Part shown: piece after piece, positions 34,501 to 49,500 of the stretch | Position numbering within the stretch: position 1 is the stretch's first letter | Layout of the letters: every line of letters begins with the position of its first letter | Assembly: GCA_964035795.1 (NCBI GenBank) | Contig: OZ038320.1 | Coordinates: 18,990,589 to 19,054,588, forward strand | Reading direction: 5' to 3' | Source: Pterobdella sp. o SKG-2022 | Lineage: Eukaryota; Annelida; Clitellata; Hirudinida; Piscicolidae | Length of the DNA stretch: 64,000 nucleotides | Program-made: the position numbers and the translations under genes | The notes under the pieces: model-generated | Databases searched by the model: none | Told to the model about the DNA's origin: nothing | Seen by the model: the letters and a program-made list of their open reading frames with translations, nothing else

Positions 34501-37500
34501 GTAAAAATCTAAACATTTCAGCATGATTTAGCAAAATTTTTATTAAAAGTCAAAAAAGTTAATTTTAGTTTGAAGTAAAAAAAATTTGTCAAAACCTTTT
34601 GAAGCTTTATACATCAAAAGATTGTGGCCATAATTGGGAATATTTTTGATATTTTCAACTATCATCATTTTTGCAACTTCAAAAACTCAAGAGCTTCAAA
34701 CTCATTTATGAGATTACTTTTTTGTAGAGTAATGATCTCCATGTTTTAAACTATAAAATATCCAATGAAGCCTTACAAAGTAATTAAGGATTGAAACAAT
34801 TGAATGATCACTTTACAAAACTATATTAATTAAATAAAGCTGTTTATTCGCGAAAGCCCTTTGAAAATTACACTGCATCTATCTGCTTCATAGACGTACT
34901 AAAGCATCTTAAGCCGCCCATCTGTCTTTCAAGTTGTTTTTTCATCAAGTATTCCAATTTTTTTACCATTTTCAATAATATATTACTTTTTAAATAATTA
35001 ATTCAGGAAGTTTTGATTAAGCCTCGAAAATTTTGAGAAATAAAAAGAAATTTTTGAAAAGATTACTTTAGATTTATAATTAAATTCAATTCAATATGAA
35101 TCTTTTTAGAGATCTAAATCACTTTGAATTAAAATTAAATTGAAATAATGATGGAATATCAAAGTATTTAAACCATAAAAGATAGTGGTGGCAGGCTGGA
35201 GAGTACAAGTGGTGAAAGCTTGGTTTCCATGATAAAGAAGCGGTGCTCGAACCGGTTTTTAAGAAAACGATAATGGGCCCGTGAACCTTTGTAGCTGTGA
35301 TCGAAGTTGGATATTTATGAAGATATTTTATCGAGAATATTTTTGAAGTGAAGATTTTTAGTTATCAGTATTGAATTATTTGCTCATTTTAAAATTTTTA
35401 ACTTCAAAAACAGTTTTTTAAATTCAATGTGATTTCATTTGACTCCAATAGAAAATGAAATTCGTTTATTTTACGGAAACGAAATCAATGATGTACAAAA
35501 TATACGTGTTTGTGGTAGATGCATTAGATATTGAAAGTTTTTTTTTAGAATTTTGTGAAAACTAATAAAAAAAATGGTGGAAATAAAAAAAACTTAAAAA
35601 TAAAAATCGGAAAAAATATTTTGCAAACCAACAAATAGTTGGATTTAGAGAAGAGAGTTTGAAGCATTATAAAAAATCTTAAAACATTATTAGCACAAGG
35701 AATGAAAAATGAAGTGTGAAAAAATAAAACTAGTATTATCAAGCAAAATTTATTTAGGAAACGACTTATCTGAAAACAACCAAAAAAAATGTTAAAAAAT
35801 AAATATAAATTAAATTTGTATATACCCTCTAACTATATAACTTGACTGTCAAAAAAAAGATAATCTCTAAAATGAGTATTGAAAAAAAATAAGTGGAGCT
35901 TGAACTAATAGTTATAATAAATTAGCAATAAGAGATTACGGCCAAATATAAACGACGAGAAGAGTGAGCTAGGGTGATTGACCAGGAAATCTATGTAGTA
36001 GTTACAAACATAGCCAGCATAGTAAAATGGCCCACAGGTAAAAGTTGGTGAAGAATTTCAAGTGTGATATAAGATTTTCACAAATGTAAAACGGACATAA
36101 CTTACGATAAAAATATGTACAAAAGTATACAAATTGAAGTAAAAATGCAATAAGTTCAAAAGCAAAATTATTTCCTAGAGTGGTTTCAATCATTAAAAAA
36201 ATGCTCTTAATTATAAACTAGAAATTTTGGGAAAGAATGCTAATGATGATAGAAAAAAAGTCCTAAATGTGCAAGAAAAAGTGGGCAAAGAGGAGAAATA
36301 AAAAAATTAATAGATGTTGTAATGTTGAAAAATGGTGATGGAAATAAAATTAAAAAAAATAAAAAATGTCAAAAAAAATTAAAATTGGTTTTAACTAGTA
36401 CGTATAATTTAGTGCCGTTTGAACAAAAATTGAAAATAATTCTTAGAGAATATAGAAAACTATGACAAAAAAGCTGTAAAAAATGGAAAAATAATATGAA
36501 AGAAGAAAAATTTGAGAAAAGGGAAAACAAGTATGAAATATAAAAACAGTGGAAAAATAAAACAATTAAAGAAATTGTCTAAAAGTTGAAAAAATTGCTG
36601 ATAAGACTAAAATAGAATAGTTGTGAACCAGATAAATGAAAAATTTTAAGAAAATATTTTGTAAAAGCTCACAAAACAGATACAAAAACAAATATAAAAA
36701 GAATTGAAAAATAAAAAAAACTGGATTAATCCGAAAATTAAGAAAAAACATGTCATGATGAAAAAAGAATGAAATTATCATTTGAAGAAAATGAATGATA
36801 ATGCAAGTACCAAAAAGAATTATTGAAATCCTTAAAGATGAAATGTGAAGAGCATTGATAAAAATAAATTTAAAGATGGCAAAAAAAGATTTAAAACACT
36901 TTCAAAAAACTTGAAATTTGAAAAAATCATATTTTTAATATGAAAAATAAAAAAAAAATAAAGTTGTAAAACTCTGAATAAAAAAATAAAATGAGAAAAA
37001 AAATCAAGTTAAAAAAATGAAAAAGTTTTGAAATTAACTGTTATAACATACACAAATGAAAACTTTGGAACAAATGACGTGTCAAAAAGTTAAATGAATA
37101 ATGTAAAAAGTAGTAGAAATAACCAATAAGACAGAAACAAAAATGATAATGAGTTCAACAGTTTTTGGAAGAAAAACATATTAATAGCTGGAACATTAAA
37201 TTCATACACCAAATAAAAAGTAAAAAACCAAAAATAAACGGATAAACTTAAAAAAATTAGTGCTTTTTCGATGATGATTTCTTTGTAAATCTAAAGCTTT
37301 GTAAGCTAATAAACAATATACTGTGTTTCATTTTTTTGTTTGTGAGTCAATAATATGTTTCAAATAACTTTATCGAGCTTATAGTTGAAAAAAGTTTAAA
37401 AACAGCATAAAAACAAAATATCTTTGGCAACGATAGCATTGTCATTGTTAAAAACTATCTACATCACTTCAGAAAAAATGTGCCAAACTATTCTCGTTGC

Positions 37501-40500
37501 AAACAAAAATAAACAGCATTAAGAAAAATACCACATGCCAATGCTGTTCACTTTTTTACGAGTTTAACGCCATCAAAGAACTGTGTAACGGAAGTCACAA
37601 AACCAAGTTTTTTCTACTTCTTACACACTAAAATGTGCTTGTCAAAGCTCAGTAAAAATGGAAATATGAAAAAAAAAATGACTAAAGTCGATGATGAATC
37701 TGAAAATTGAAAAGGTTCGCACCCAAATATGAAGTAGATAACGCGTGTGCTTGTTATTTTCTTTTAGCTCTAATTCTAAGTTTTGCAAATCACTGATTAC
37801 TTCATTCTTCAAAAATAGTTTTAGAGTTGTTCATAGTAGTATTATATGATTCAAATGGGGTTTATTTCAATGTTGTGGAAATGCAATTTATTCAGAACTT
37901 CTCACTATAAAGAATATGAAACCAACGCTTTGATAAGGAATTCGCTCATGCGTTGTGAAGATGAGGCTGCGTAATGGGAAATAGCAAAAATCACTATCTT
38001 ATGAGTTAAGAAAAATATAGAAAAACTGAAGTTCTCAAAATATTTTGAAATTCATAAAAAGTACGAAATAAAAAGATAAGTAATGTTTGCTACCGATACA
38101 AGAAAGGCAAAAAATATAAAGCATTTGTCAAATAACTGAAATAAACAAAATATTCCAATAAATATTTGAAATATTGTTATTGTCTATATAAATATCTTAG
38201 TTTCTCTAGCAAATGGTCTTTGGAACTTCTGGAATTGTAATATATGAAAAGAAAATAAAAAGCTGCCTCGAAAATCAACAATAAGACGCCATAGTGGTGA
38301 ATTCTAAACATTTCTGTTGAAAACATATTTTTCAGAAATTCAAAATAAACCAAATTTGCCGAGTTTTGATGGCATTTCCTTCAAATAAAAATATTTAAAA
38401 TTTAATTGTTTTGATAACATTATAGCGATCACAAAGGGTTTTTGCAGAATATTTTTACAATTTTTGTTAGTTTATTCAAATATTGTCAACCATTTAGAAT
38501 ACCAAAAAAGTAAAAAATGTGAACAAATATTGCGATTTTATGGGAGTTATACTTTTGCCCATATTTATTGTCTTCGCGGCATCAAAACATAATACACCTC
38601 ATCGATTGGTTTTCTTATAATTTCCAAGTTTCTTCTATTTGTGAAGATTTCCAATAGAATTTTGTCTTTGCAATTAAATTTTTTTATTTTTATCCCATTT
38701 GAAAAATCGAACTTTTGAATGTTAATAAAGGCTGAGAAACGCAAACTTGACAATTTTTTGTTTTTCAGCTTACGAGAGTTAAAATAGAATTTACTGTCAG
38801 AATTTTACACATTCAGATTCGAAATTTTATAAGTTTTGCTATTAAACAATTTTTCATAATGAAACTTAAAAAATTCTGATTTTTTCGTTGTAGCTGTTTT
38901 CAAAAATGTTATCCCTCATTGCTGATAAACTTTCAGTACTTTTCAATTCTTATTCAAACATTTGCCATTTATTATTTAAATTTATTAAAACCAACAAATT
39001 CATTTATAAAACCAATGAATCATTTTTATTGAAACATCAATGTGATGTTAACAAAAATTGTTATTACTAAAATCTAACTAAAAATAGATTTCCCTAATGT
39101 CAATATTAATTTTTAAATACAAATTTATTATTACGACAAATAAAACTGAACATGGCTTCTGTATAAGAAGTATTTATAATGAGAGGCTGGTCTGAGCAAT
39201 GGCACTTTTCGAAATTAAACATACATTACAAAACAACAAAAATCCTTATCGGCAAGCCCTTATGTTTTATGTAATTACAATCCCATTTAATTAGAAAATA
39301 TACCAGTGAAGTTAATTTTATTTCAAACTTCCATGCAGAGTAACACGCATGGGACGACAACTGATCTTATTAACACATAAAGAAAAGTAGACCGACATTA
39401 GTTATGACTAAGTTTTGAACATGGAGATTTTATTCTATAAAAAACAAAATATTCTATTTAAAGCTAATTTGAAACATGTTTTTGAAGGTAAAATTTGAGT
39501 TTATATATTGAAGAATTTATGAATATAAAATAGTTTATTTTTCATTTGAAATGAGAGAAAAACTTACTCGCAAAATAGAAAAAACCTTTCACAACTTAGA
39601 AAAAACTTCAATATGAAATTGTGCTGAAGCAATATATTTTTTTTGAATACAATAATTGCCAAAATTATTTTCTAATAAATTCAAAAATATTTGAAAAATA
39701 TTCTTAGAATATTTCGAAAATTCTATCTCAATGAAACTAAAAATTTAAAAGTTGATAAAGCTAATGTTCAAAGTTTAACTAGGTTTTTATTTTGTAAAAA
39801 AATTACATTTACATTAGAGACATGAGTGATGGCTCTTCAAATTAAATGAAATAAATCTGTTAAAACAAAGATGCTCGTGATAGATCCCTCTAAGAACGCT
39901 AGTTTTGAGCCAAATGATTTCATTCCAACAAGAGAGTTTTTATAGATGGAGAAAAAATTTTTATAAAATGGTTTAATGAAATGAAGAATTTCTTTAAATT
40001 AAGAAATATTGGGCGTTTCAAAAGTCAAAAATCAAATTGATAAAACTGCTCAAATGATTGAGTTTATATATCTCCTATAATTTATTATTCATCTCAAATT
40101 TTTGCTGAACTTTTTCAATTAGAATCTGAACATATATTTCAAATATTTTGCGAAAAAAAAGTATTGGAATAATTCTTATTTTAAAATCCTTTTTCATATC
40201 AGCAATTTTTTTCGTACAAAAACTTTATAATTAAGTTTTTGTTTAATCTTTTGAATTCATTGGCATTTCAGAATTACTCATGCTTCAAGGAGGGAATTAA
40301 ACAATGTCATATAACATAATCAGTGGAATTAGAAATAGAAATCATATAAATTATCATTCTTTATATAGCGTTCAAAGGCAATTTGCTAAGATCTGTTTGA
40401 AGGAATACGTTACGGAAATCTTATTGAAAAGAATGCGAAAAAAGTTATTTTGAGTCGAAAAAAGCAAGCTAAGAAAAATAGAATATTCGAAGTAATAGAA

Positions 40501-43500
40501 TATGACATATGAGAAAAGAATCATGTTGAGAACAATGCATGATTAGAAATCGTGGTTCGAGAAAGTGAACTGAGACTTAAGTATGAAAATTTAAAAAACA
40601 CCTTAAAATTATTCAATATAAAAATTTTGAAAATGCATTTTTATCCAAAAAAGAGTTAGTAAAGATTGAGAAGAAATATGAGGCAATAGAAAGATGGGTA
40701 AATAAGATGACTTGCACACTTTGAAGTTTTGTTTAGATGAGAAAGTTAATTGTGAAAAATTATAACAGAGCAAGCTACTTTAGTAAAAATTAATAAAACA
40801 AATAAGGACTTCAAAAGTAAAACCTAAAAATAAAATCTCATATTCAATAAAGAAGATAGTTGAGGTACGAAATACCATTATACAGTAGACGTATGAACTC
40901 CATCACAAAATGAGTTTAGTGAAAAAAATTATAATTATTTAATAATTTTAAATGCCTTCGAGTGAATTGAAACAAGCTGTCAAATTTTTTTTAATAAAAT
41001 GATAAACGTAGTTTTATTTATTTAAGAATTCTAAGTTGATTTTTTGGAAACCCATTAAGCAAATGGATGATTTTGTTTATAAATTTATTTTAAAATACTT
41101 GATTTTCACTTCGTACTGTAAATTTAGTTACAGAACCGTCCTCTTTACATAATATCTTTAACACTAATGCTTCCATACATCATCATATCTTCCACCAATC
41201 TGATATATATATATAATGACGATGAGTTATACATATGAATTCGAAATATGTTTTATTTGAACTTTTTTCAGTGAAGTGCTCTTTTACGTGTTAAATTATG
41301 TTGCTGGCTTCGACGATTCTAAAAATTAAACCGACTTCTGGGTGAGTCAAAAGAGGAAAGTCGAAAAAACGTGGTTCAAAGCTTTGCTTGATTAATATTC
41401 AGCAAATGATTGGAAACCTCAGTATGAACAGAAACTTAATTATGGAAAGAATTGCTATGTGTGAAGAATCCTCTGAGCTCCTTTAGATACCTCGATGATT
41501 GGTACTCACAAAACAGCCTCTAACATTATCAAAGTTTTCACCCTTTAAGTGAAACTCTTTTAGTTTTTCAATGTGAAAACAGACACGAAATACTATAGAA
41601 ATAAGAAAAAACAACTAAATATTTTAAATGTTATTAACAAGAAAGATGAACAATAAAAAAATGAGAAATGTTATATTTCGGTTGGAAATAAAAAAAAAAC
41701 AAAAATAAGTTGACATAAGTCAAAAATTGTAGCAACAAGTAAACTCCAAAGTAGATGTCTGTGCGTAAAGAAATTATTGAGATCAAAATCAGAAGAAAGT
41801 AAGTTAATTTGATTGCTTTTCAAAGCTACGTCCGAATAATTATGGACAAGAAACATTGATTTTACGAACATTTGCAAGCTAAAAAGGAAAAAAATTCTTA
41901 TTCTAATAATTAACTCAATTGACAACATCAAGAAAAACAATAAAGAAAAAGATGAAAAAAACCGTGGCTATACATGAATCAGCAAGACTGGTATAATTAG
42001 GCAAAAAAAGCAGTTTGTAGTTGGATACACTGTGAGACTCTATGAGACATCTAAAAATATGAAAGTCTTGTTTACTAAATAGAGTAAGAAATATAGTAGA
42101 GCATCTACTAGCTCATCTGAGACATGGAGCTATCATGTTTGAGTAAGAAGACCTGCAGTCACCAGCAACAACCAGTTTCTTGTTATCGCTATAATCCAGC
42201 TCAACCAAAAATATTGATAAAATGATAATCTATCATGCTCTAATATAGAAAAAAACAAAAAAGCAAGATAAATGAAAAGTAAAAGTTGGTTGATTCTATT
42301 CTATGAAAAAATAAGGCAACGCAAGTAGAAAAATCAACAGCAGTATTTTGACAAATACAAAAGATCCCTAATTCCTCAAACCCTTTAAACAAGAGTAGCA
42401 ACAAAAGCCTGGTTTCTACTCAAAACGAACAAAAGTCAACTATTGAAAAAATACTAACCTAAACAAGAAAAAAGATTTTTTAGCAGATTCGCCAAAAACT
42501 TTTGCAGCATTCTATCAATTGAGATTAGCACTAAAATTAAGAATGTAGAGTTTGGCATTGCAAATTCTGAAGAAGAAGCAAACAAGCTAGATGATTAAAA
42601 GAAAATGCTTTTAAATAGTGTTCATGTGGGAAAAGATATGAATTTCATCATTTCATTTGGTCCTTTCCAAGTTATTTGCACCAATGGCATATTTTGACTC
42701 AACTTTCCTCTTTGTCATAAGTTTATTAAATCCACTTTTCTATTCAGTGTACAATGTTATTGGTTACTCATATGTTTTTATCCAAAATTTATTAAATGCC
42801 GAACTTTTTAAAGAAACTTTTTCCCCCAATACTATCCCTTTCCATCTGTTTTTTAAAAAAGAATTACACGTAAACTTGCATCTACAAATTAGTCAAAAAT
42901 AGACTTTCAACAATTGCAACAATTAGAGAAAAACTACTTTTTTTTTCTGTTTCAAAAAAGATATTTGCCAAAAGTATTCTTCAGTTATTATTCAGTGAAT
43001 GGCAGATACATATGACGAATAGCTAAAATATAACATAAAACAGCTTTTCTTTTTTTGCAAAAAATCATAATCAGTGGGCAAAAAATAAAAGCAGCTTAAT
43101 TTTTTCAATTTTAAAAACTTCTGTATAGAGTTTTCGTGGCAGATACTGCAATCAGAAAACATGTTCCAGTGTTTTGTTCAGTCAACAAGTTAGTAGCAGG
43201 TGAGCAAGCAATGATATGTGGTTTAAGTTAAAGACAGGTTTAGAAGAGATTGTGTGATGTTTGCATTTATTTAACTTCACTATTGTTTCAAATAAGGCGT
43301 CACATAATATGAACTTGAAAAAACCATTCTAATGCTTTTCTACATTATATGATTTTGATTTCACAAATGGTCTAGCGGTATTTTTTCTAAAAAAAATCAC
43401 AAAAAAAGTATAAAAAACTGTCTCTCATAAACTAGCAAGTCAGACTCAAGATCAACCACAAAAATAACGTTGTGACGATCAACGTTGCACTAACAAGCCA

Positions 43501-46500
43501 AGTGCCCTTTGACAAATAGAATTTTAGTATTGATTATTTATATATTTCGACAGCATATTCATTAGAATTGGTGGTTTTGAATAGAAAATAGATAAATTAA
43601 AAAAAACCATGCTTTCAGAACACTACTATACATAGAAGTTTCTTCAATAAAGCATTAACATCAAGGAAAAGCTGTGCAAGAACTCAATGCGGTTTCCGCG
43701 TGGAGCTGAGTGTTAGAGAAGGACAGAAAAATTTTTCAATTGCCTGTCAGTCTTTTACACGCAAAGTTAACAAAGAATTTTGAGAATCTTTTGGTCCAAT
43801 ACCCTTTCGAATAATGATCTCATTTTCTGTTGTCACAAGAGAAACATGATAACCAACATCACAAAAGATAATTGATGATGCATTGGTCATTCTTCGGAGA
43901 AACAAAAATTTGTCAAAAAAGTTTTTTATACCACAACAAAGATGAAACGATGTCGTTTGGAAAAGCCTGGTTTAATGGTAGAAACACAGCCCCTAGAGAC
44001 GAGAGACATGAAGTAGCTCCACCAAACTGACTGCACAACAGATGACGTGCAAACATTTTGTCGTTGTAACATTATATCAACTGGAACTCATTTTTAAAAA
44101 TTTAAAAATTTGTTCGTAATTTTTTTGTTTATTTATATATTTAATAACCTTCAGAAGCCCAATTAGTGAAGTGAAATATCAGAATATGAGTAAGTAAAAT
44201 TTAAAGGAATAATTATTTTGTTTTTGATGTATGTTCAATTTAAATTTCGTTTGGATGTTTAGATTAATAAAAATATTTTCATGATAAAAAGTAACCACAG
44301 CTGAAAAAATATATCTTTATTTAAAATCGTTCTTGAAATGAAATTTACCAACTTTTCTTATTTTTTGCAAAAAAAAATATTGAGTAAAATGACAAGATGT
44401 TATATATAAAATAAAACCAGTTAGATTCTTATACGCTATGACTCATGGCAAGTTTTGAAAGTATTTTTAAGATATATTAAGTTTTTAAATTTAAAATATT
44501 TATATTTAATGATGTTTCATTCATTAAATCACATTTTAAACGTAGAAATGGCGCTTTTAAACTTTAAATTAAAGTATTGACAAACAAAAACCAATTTAAT
44601 CCCACATACTAGCTAATTAAACTTTGATGTTTTTTATTGAAATTTTTGATGATGTATTGCTGAGACGTAAAGGGGTTTAGTGGCATCAAAACAGCAATTT
44701 AGAAAAAAAAATCTCAATAAAATAACATATTTTGAACATAGAAATATAGATCATAAAAGTTTGTTCATTGAATATAAGTTAGAAAATTAAAATCAAAAGA
44801 GCTATTTGAATTTATTTTTGGGAGTCTTGTAGAAAAAGATTTATGATAAAAAAGTTTATTGCATAACTAATTATATTAAAAGTTCAATCTTTTTTTATAA
44901 AATATCAGTTTTTGAAATAAAAACTCTCAATAACTAAGAATAATATTTTTGCTGAAAAATTCAAAAAGAGAGTTTTGAAATGAAACGTGTATTTTAAGTG
45001 TGAAAAACTTACTTTCGACATATAAGACCGTTTTAGCAGTGATGTAAGCTACTGAATTGAAAGCGACACACTCATAAGTGCCAGCATCTTGGGGGGTTAG
45101 TTTAGCTATTATGAAGTTGCCATTCTTCTCAAACAGGGTTCGGTTGATTGGGGGCATTCCACCATCCAACTATGAAGTGATGTATTATAAACATTATTAA
45201 ATTTATATTTTGTGTCAATACGCTTAAAATTTGACCAACTTCTTTTCAAAGTTTTAATAAATTTGATTCAAGGTTTGACTCGTGGAAACATGTTCGAGTT
45301 TTAAAAAAGTTGCCTAAATGTCTAAACCTAAAAAAGTATTTGGCCACATAAAATTGTTGCAAGCATTTGTAATAAATAATATTTACTAAATATTATTATA
45401 TGAATAATATTCACTAAATATTACCTTATACAAAATGTTTGATATAAATTTTTTTATAAATTATCATTACAACATAAATTTTGCGTATATAATTGAATAA
45501 TATAATATTTATAATTTGCTCAAAAATGCTGGGCTGATGGCCTAGCTGATTGATTATTTGGTTCTCGCAAGTTGTTGGACTATGAAACTTCATTAAAAAC
45601 AATATTTATTCTCTAAAAAATAATATTTTTATGCACCGAATGGTTTTTCAAAAAAGAGTTTCCAATTAGTTGATATAATGAACAAAAACTGGTTTCAAAT
45701 ATATAAAAAACACATTCGCCTGTCAAAAGTTTTTTTGAATTATCAAAATTTTAACAATTGAAGCTGACCAAAATGCCAAAAAAAGTGATGTTTTAATGGG
45801 TGTGCTTTTTAAGGTAATCACCAATATGGGATTTATATTAGTCTCTAGAGAAATTCCAAGATTTAAATTTACCATAGTTTGGAAAATTCTCGCTTATTTT
45901 ATGAGTTGAAATTCTTTTACTAATTAATAAATAATTTATTTTTAAATTAACTTTTGAAACTTCAAATTAAAGTTATCAGCAATCAAAAAAAATTATCTGC
46001 TCCATAAATTTTCTCTTTTAAGACTGTTTTCTAAAATTTTAAATGTATTTAATTGCATATAAAATAAGAAAAAAATTACTGAAACACTAAAAAAAATGAA
46101 AAACTTATTTGATATGAATAAAAATCCTCAAGAACTAAAAAAGCAAACCCAGCTACAAGTATATCATTGAAGGAACTGGAGAGTAATTGGATTACACACT
46201 ACAGGAGAGCAAGCGATTGTTATTCCAAGCGCTACGCCATTATCCTTGTCCATTAACGCCAAATTGTCGATCAATTTTTGTTTTTATATAATAGTTATTG
46301 CAAGTGTGCGTCTTTTAAGCATTTTTGAAGTCGAGCAATCCTTTATATTTTATGTTTGCTTCGGCGATTATCTATGGCGGTCAGTGCTGAAGTTATTAGA
46401 CAAGTTTTATAGTGTTTGTCAAATTGAGTTTGATTTTTGGTTTTAAGTTCGACTGTTTTATTTCATTTATTTTGGCGTTTGACTTTGTGCAAATCTTCAA

Positions 46501-49500
46501 CTAAGAAATAGTGATTTTTCTCTTCCCAATAACTTTTCTTTTTATTGAAAAGAAGAGGGTTGATTTATGATATTTACAATCCGAATGACGAAAAAACACT
46601 ATGAAATCTTATTTCTATGTTATCTTTTATACAAGAACTTTTATAACTAGGCATATTTGGATTCTCCACAATTTTATTAAACTCACTAATGAGAAACTGT
46701 AGGATGCTTTTAGCACTCTGCCAATTATTATCCTTTCTAAATAAAAAAATCTATCAATAATTTTTTTCTTAGAGATTGTCCAATTGAAATAACTTTCGTG
46801 AAATTTTTTTATATTGCTGAATTCTAAAAATGTTGTTTAAAAAAATTTGAAATTCAGTTTAAAACAGTTTTCTACACATAACTCTAAAACTACACCAAAA
46901 CTGGCATCTTACAGACTCATTATTGAACATGGATAACATGATGATCAATGCACAAAAATTTATTCATGTTAAAAATAGAAGAAAAAACATCTAACCTTGA
47001 AAAAGTAATTCACAAAATAGAAAGAAATTTAAAGCTAGTGTTAATAAAATTCAAGCAATGGTTATAGCAAAAACTCAAAACTTGAAATAATTAAAAGTGA
47101 CTTCTAATTTCAAATGAATACTTCTTTAAAGCTTGAATATTAGGAACTAAAATAAATAATGGGAAATACCCTAAAAAGAATGAGGCAGCGTTAAAACATG
47201 CCTCTGCGATGGCAGACCCATGTGTGCGGGTAAACTTTATATTCTTTCTAGAAAACTGTAATATTTTTCAATTTCAACTCCTATAATAACGATAATGTAT
47301 TAAATTTCAGAATTAAATTTTAAAAATGTTTTGCATACAAATTTTTTCTATTAGAAAATGATTAATTATTATTTTTACATATTGTCATTAAAATTTTCCG
47401 ACATTTTTGAAAGAATGTTTGTGGAGTATAATTCCCATTGAATTCTGAAAAGGTTGCCTAAGAAATATAGTTAATTTTTAAGAAAAATAGATTCATCTCA
47501 GTAATCTAGAATATATTTTTATTTTGAAAAAATCCTTTTATAATTTTCAATAAAATGTATGTGCTTGACAATTATAATTTTTTTGGACTACCCCCATCAA
47601 AACAATCATTAAAAATTTTTTTTTTTTTTTAACAAGAAAACTTGCCTTTATTCAAAAAAATTGTTCTTAACTTTTCAATTCTTTCAAGATATTTTAATAA
47701 AATTAGAAATTTCGAATGAATCGTAGATTGATGGAGTTTGAAATATTATTCCTGATCAAATTACCAATTAAACTCCTCCTTTCATTCCATATGTCTCGTT
47801 AGATGAGCTCGTTAAACTGGAAAAACTCTTAGTTGGGCGTGTGTAAGACTTGAATAAATTTAAATAGACTTCATTTGTGCGTAATGAAAGAAACGTTTTA
47901 TGTATTTGAAATGAAAATGAACAATATAAGGTAATTTTTGAGTCTGTCGAAGTTCAAGTTTATTTCTAAAGTTATTCTTTCATGCTATTGTTTATAATTA
48001 AGAAACGTTTAATGTTTTCGTGTTAACTTCAATGTGTTGAATTATTAAAAGCAATTTCATAAGAAAATAATATTCTAATTGAATATACAAAACACACAAT
48101 TGAAGTTTGTACAAACACTTTTGAATAATTTCTAAATGATAAAAATAAACATTTGAATTCAGTAAACTTATTTAAATTAGATTGTAAGAGTTTTCTCAAA
48201 TTTAAATTTTTTGAGAGCTATTATTTGTTAAAAATGCATTACAATTTTACAAAAAAAACCAATCTCTTCATTAACTTACACAAGAATCTTCATTTTAATC
48301 TGTTATAACGAGTGCTAATGAAGGATTTTTTTAGATTAGGAAAGATTCATGTTACATATATATAGTGATTTCATCCCTTTATTTCAACTCATACTGAAAT
48401 TGTTAAGACAATGTCTTGAAAATTTCAATCTTGAAGGAACATTCGTTAAGACTTGCCTTCAAAACTTCGGAAATTTATTTCAACAAATGATAGTTTTTAT
48501 GGACTCAAAAAACTCTAAAATAGTTTTTTTGAATTTTTTTGCATCTTTAAAATAAAAAATCTATTTTTGAAATAATTCTTAAAATGAGATTTTTTAGAGG
48601 ATTTTCGGCTGCTGTAGTTAACTAAATATGAATTCGCTGTGCAAATACAAAGGTAAATAGATAAGTAAACGAGCGTTTAGATAACAGTGCAAATATATAG
48701 TAATTTGTCAAGTTGTTCAAACATTACAATACTATATAAGGTGGAGTTGTGAAAAATCAGCATAAAACAACACAATCTTTTTCAAAATGCAGATAAAAAA
48801 CGTTAGTTAAAAAGATTTCTAAAAAAATGTTTTTTCCCATGTTGGTAAAAAAGAACTTACAGTAATACCTAATATTTAAATTTTAAGATTTCAAAATGAA
48901 ACCCCAATTGTATGTAAAAAAAATATAAATTAACCAGATTAGTTCATCAAATGTATTGGAAATAATCAAATCACAACTAAAGATTGTGTAAATGTCAATT
49001 GAAAAATTCAGGCTGTGCTAGGCATATAAAGATGCTCCTGGTGCCAGACCTCGAAGAAAAATTGGTTCAAAAAGAAATAGAAAACACTCAAAAATACATT
49101 GAATAATCAATAAATTTTTAAAATTGACATAAACAATAATTTATGAATTAATAAAAATCTTGATTTCCAGAGATCGATGCAAGGTGGTTTAATAAATACA
49201 ATACAATAAATCTCAATTTGAAACTATATGTACAGTTTTATTGTCTGAAAGAAAATATTTAAAAAATTATTCATAAAGATATACATTTAATAATTTTGAA
49301 ACAATAAGCTTTACGATATCCATCTTCTGGATCTTATCTTCTTCAAAATATGTTATCTAAAGATGGGATAAATAAAGATAGGATATGATTCTTTAATGGA
49401 ATCAATGAATTTCCTTCAACTGTCTTTATTGAAACTTTCAAAATTTTTATGCACTTTTAATTATTATTTTCAATTTAAAATGGAGGTATAATATTCATTA

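Noticed and set aside
35174..35294. tRNA-derived SINE suggested by GGTGCTCGAACCGG-type words
   Set aside because: The minus strand gives a phase-perfect FN3 exon completing the receptor, which explains the composition better.
36002..36193. Several Phe/Leu/Ile-rich minus frames between 35.5 and 42 kb
   Set aside because: They arise from A-rich plus-strand DNA and show no domain, splice site or varied composition.
42400..42640. Coding-like scrap KIKNVEFGIANSEEEANK
   Set aside because: Too short and isolated, with stops on both sides and no second landmark.
46130..46450. GC-richer patch, considered as an extra Ig exon (GVALGITIACSP on the minus strand)
   Set aside because: No usable splice sites or Trp, and the flanking Ig half-exons already join directly at phase 0.
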